6,322 nucleotides of DNA from Vulcanimicrobiota bacterium. GTDB taxonomy: Bacteria > Vulcanimicrobiota > Vulcanimicrobiia > Vulcanimicrobiales > Vulcanimicrobiaceae. Position 1 is the stretch's first letter. Each line of letters opens with the position of its first letter. The translations under genes and the position numbers were made by a program. Location of the stretch: the NCBI GenBank assembly GCA_019233415.1, contig JAFAMK010000348.1, positions 1-6,322 of the forward strand, read 5' to 3'. This document shows, in pieces, positions 6,077 to 6,322 of the stretch. The notes below the pieces were generated by a model, which searched no databases, was not told the DNA's origin, and saw only the letters and a list, made by a program, of their open reading frames with translations.

Positions 6077-6322
6077 CGCGACGAACGGCGCACAGCCCGC
6101 GATCCAGGTGTGGGACGTCACGAAGACCTACGTGCTCGGCGACGTGCGCGTTGAGGCGCTGCGCGGCGTGACGTTCACGATTCAGCGCGGCGAGTACGTC
6201 GCGATCATGGGGCCGTCGGGCTCGGGGAAGTCGACGCTGATGAACCTCCTGGGCTGTCTCGACCGGCCGACCTCGGGGCGCTACTTCCTCGACGGGACCG
6301 ACGTCTCGACGCTCGGCGACGA
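6069..6322 (+). CDS. ABC transporter ATPase, LolD/MacB class (5' part, cut by window end)
   Basis: The first 84 codons plus two bases of an ATP-binding subunit; a complete family member would be roughly 220-250 residues. An aromatic A-loop residue is visible at Tyr21 (VTKTY), which in this fold stacks on the adenine. It is followed by the family pattern VEALRGVTFTIQRGEYVAIMG (29-48) and a perfect Walker A, GPSGSGKST (48-56). MNLLGCLDRPTSG (58-70) is characteristic of the LolD/MacB/YknY branch. The Q-loop, ABC signature, Walker B and H-loop lie beyond the window. The ATG at 6069 overlaps the permease 2 stop by 8 bases (ATGAATAG), with GAGG 9 bases upstream. As the only ATPase visible, it probably powers both permeases. 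In E. coli MacB this domain is fused in front of the permease; here it is a separate gene at the end. Whether it carries a further C-terminal domain cannot be seen. Confidence 0.95.
   Translation, partial: MNSATNGAQPAIQVWDVTKTYVLGDVRVEALRGVTFTIQRGEYVAIMGPSGSGKSTLMNLLGCLDRPTSGRYFLDGTDVSTLGD

Noticed and set aside
4853..6121. Long reverse-strand open frame (422 codons) opposite permease 2
   Set aside because: Low-complexity Arg/Asp/Ala composition with no membrane segments or motifs; the + strand permease explains the region.

Overview
The window is a compact, single-direction block of GC-rich bacterial DNA (about two-thirds G+C by eye), coding almost end to end on the + strand. It carries five complete genes and the 5' part of a sixth. 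In order they are a Yip1-family multispanning membrane protein, a TolC-type outer-membrane channel, an inner-membrane-anchored periplasmic adaptor of the MacA/HlyD type, two different MacB/FtsX-type ABC permeases, and a LolD/MacB-class ABC ATPase cut by the window edge. No intergenic gap exceeds two bases. No RNA gene, mobile element, CRISPR array, terminator or clear promoter is visible, so the promoter probably lies upstream of base 1 and the end of the operon downstream of base 6322.

The TolC-family protein with a signal peptide means the host is a diderm (Gram-negative envelope). Strong GC bias, frequent TTG/GTG starts and this gene order would fit a non-model diderm such as Candidatus Eremiobacterota (WPS-2), Acidobacteriota or a deltaproteobacterial lineage. 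That placement is a guess from style, not from a marker gene.

Layout: 22-768 Yip1; 771-2138 outer-membrane channel; 2135-3679 adaptor; 3676-4872 permease 1; 4874-6076 permease 2; 6069-6322 and beyond, ATPase. Adjacent genes overlap by 4 or 8 bases or are separated by 1-2 bases, so translation is probably coupled and the products made together.

Inferred machine: the ATPase would energise a permease pair (probably a heterodimer of the two FtsX-type subunits). The permeases would work as MacB-like mechanotransmission pumps in the inner membrane. The adaptor would bridge the periplasm to the TolC-like channel, giving a tripartite ABC exporter that moves substrate out of the periplasm. The Yip1 protein in first position is the notable part. 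In Bacillus subtilis the Yip1-family protein YknW works with the MacA/MacB-like YknXYZ transporter, so this locus may be a diderm, TolC-containing relative of that four-component system. The substrate cannot be read from the sequence; peptides, lipids/lipoproteins, natural products and macrolide-like drugs all remain possible.
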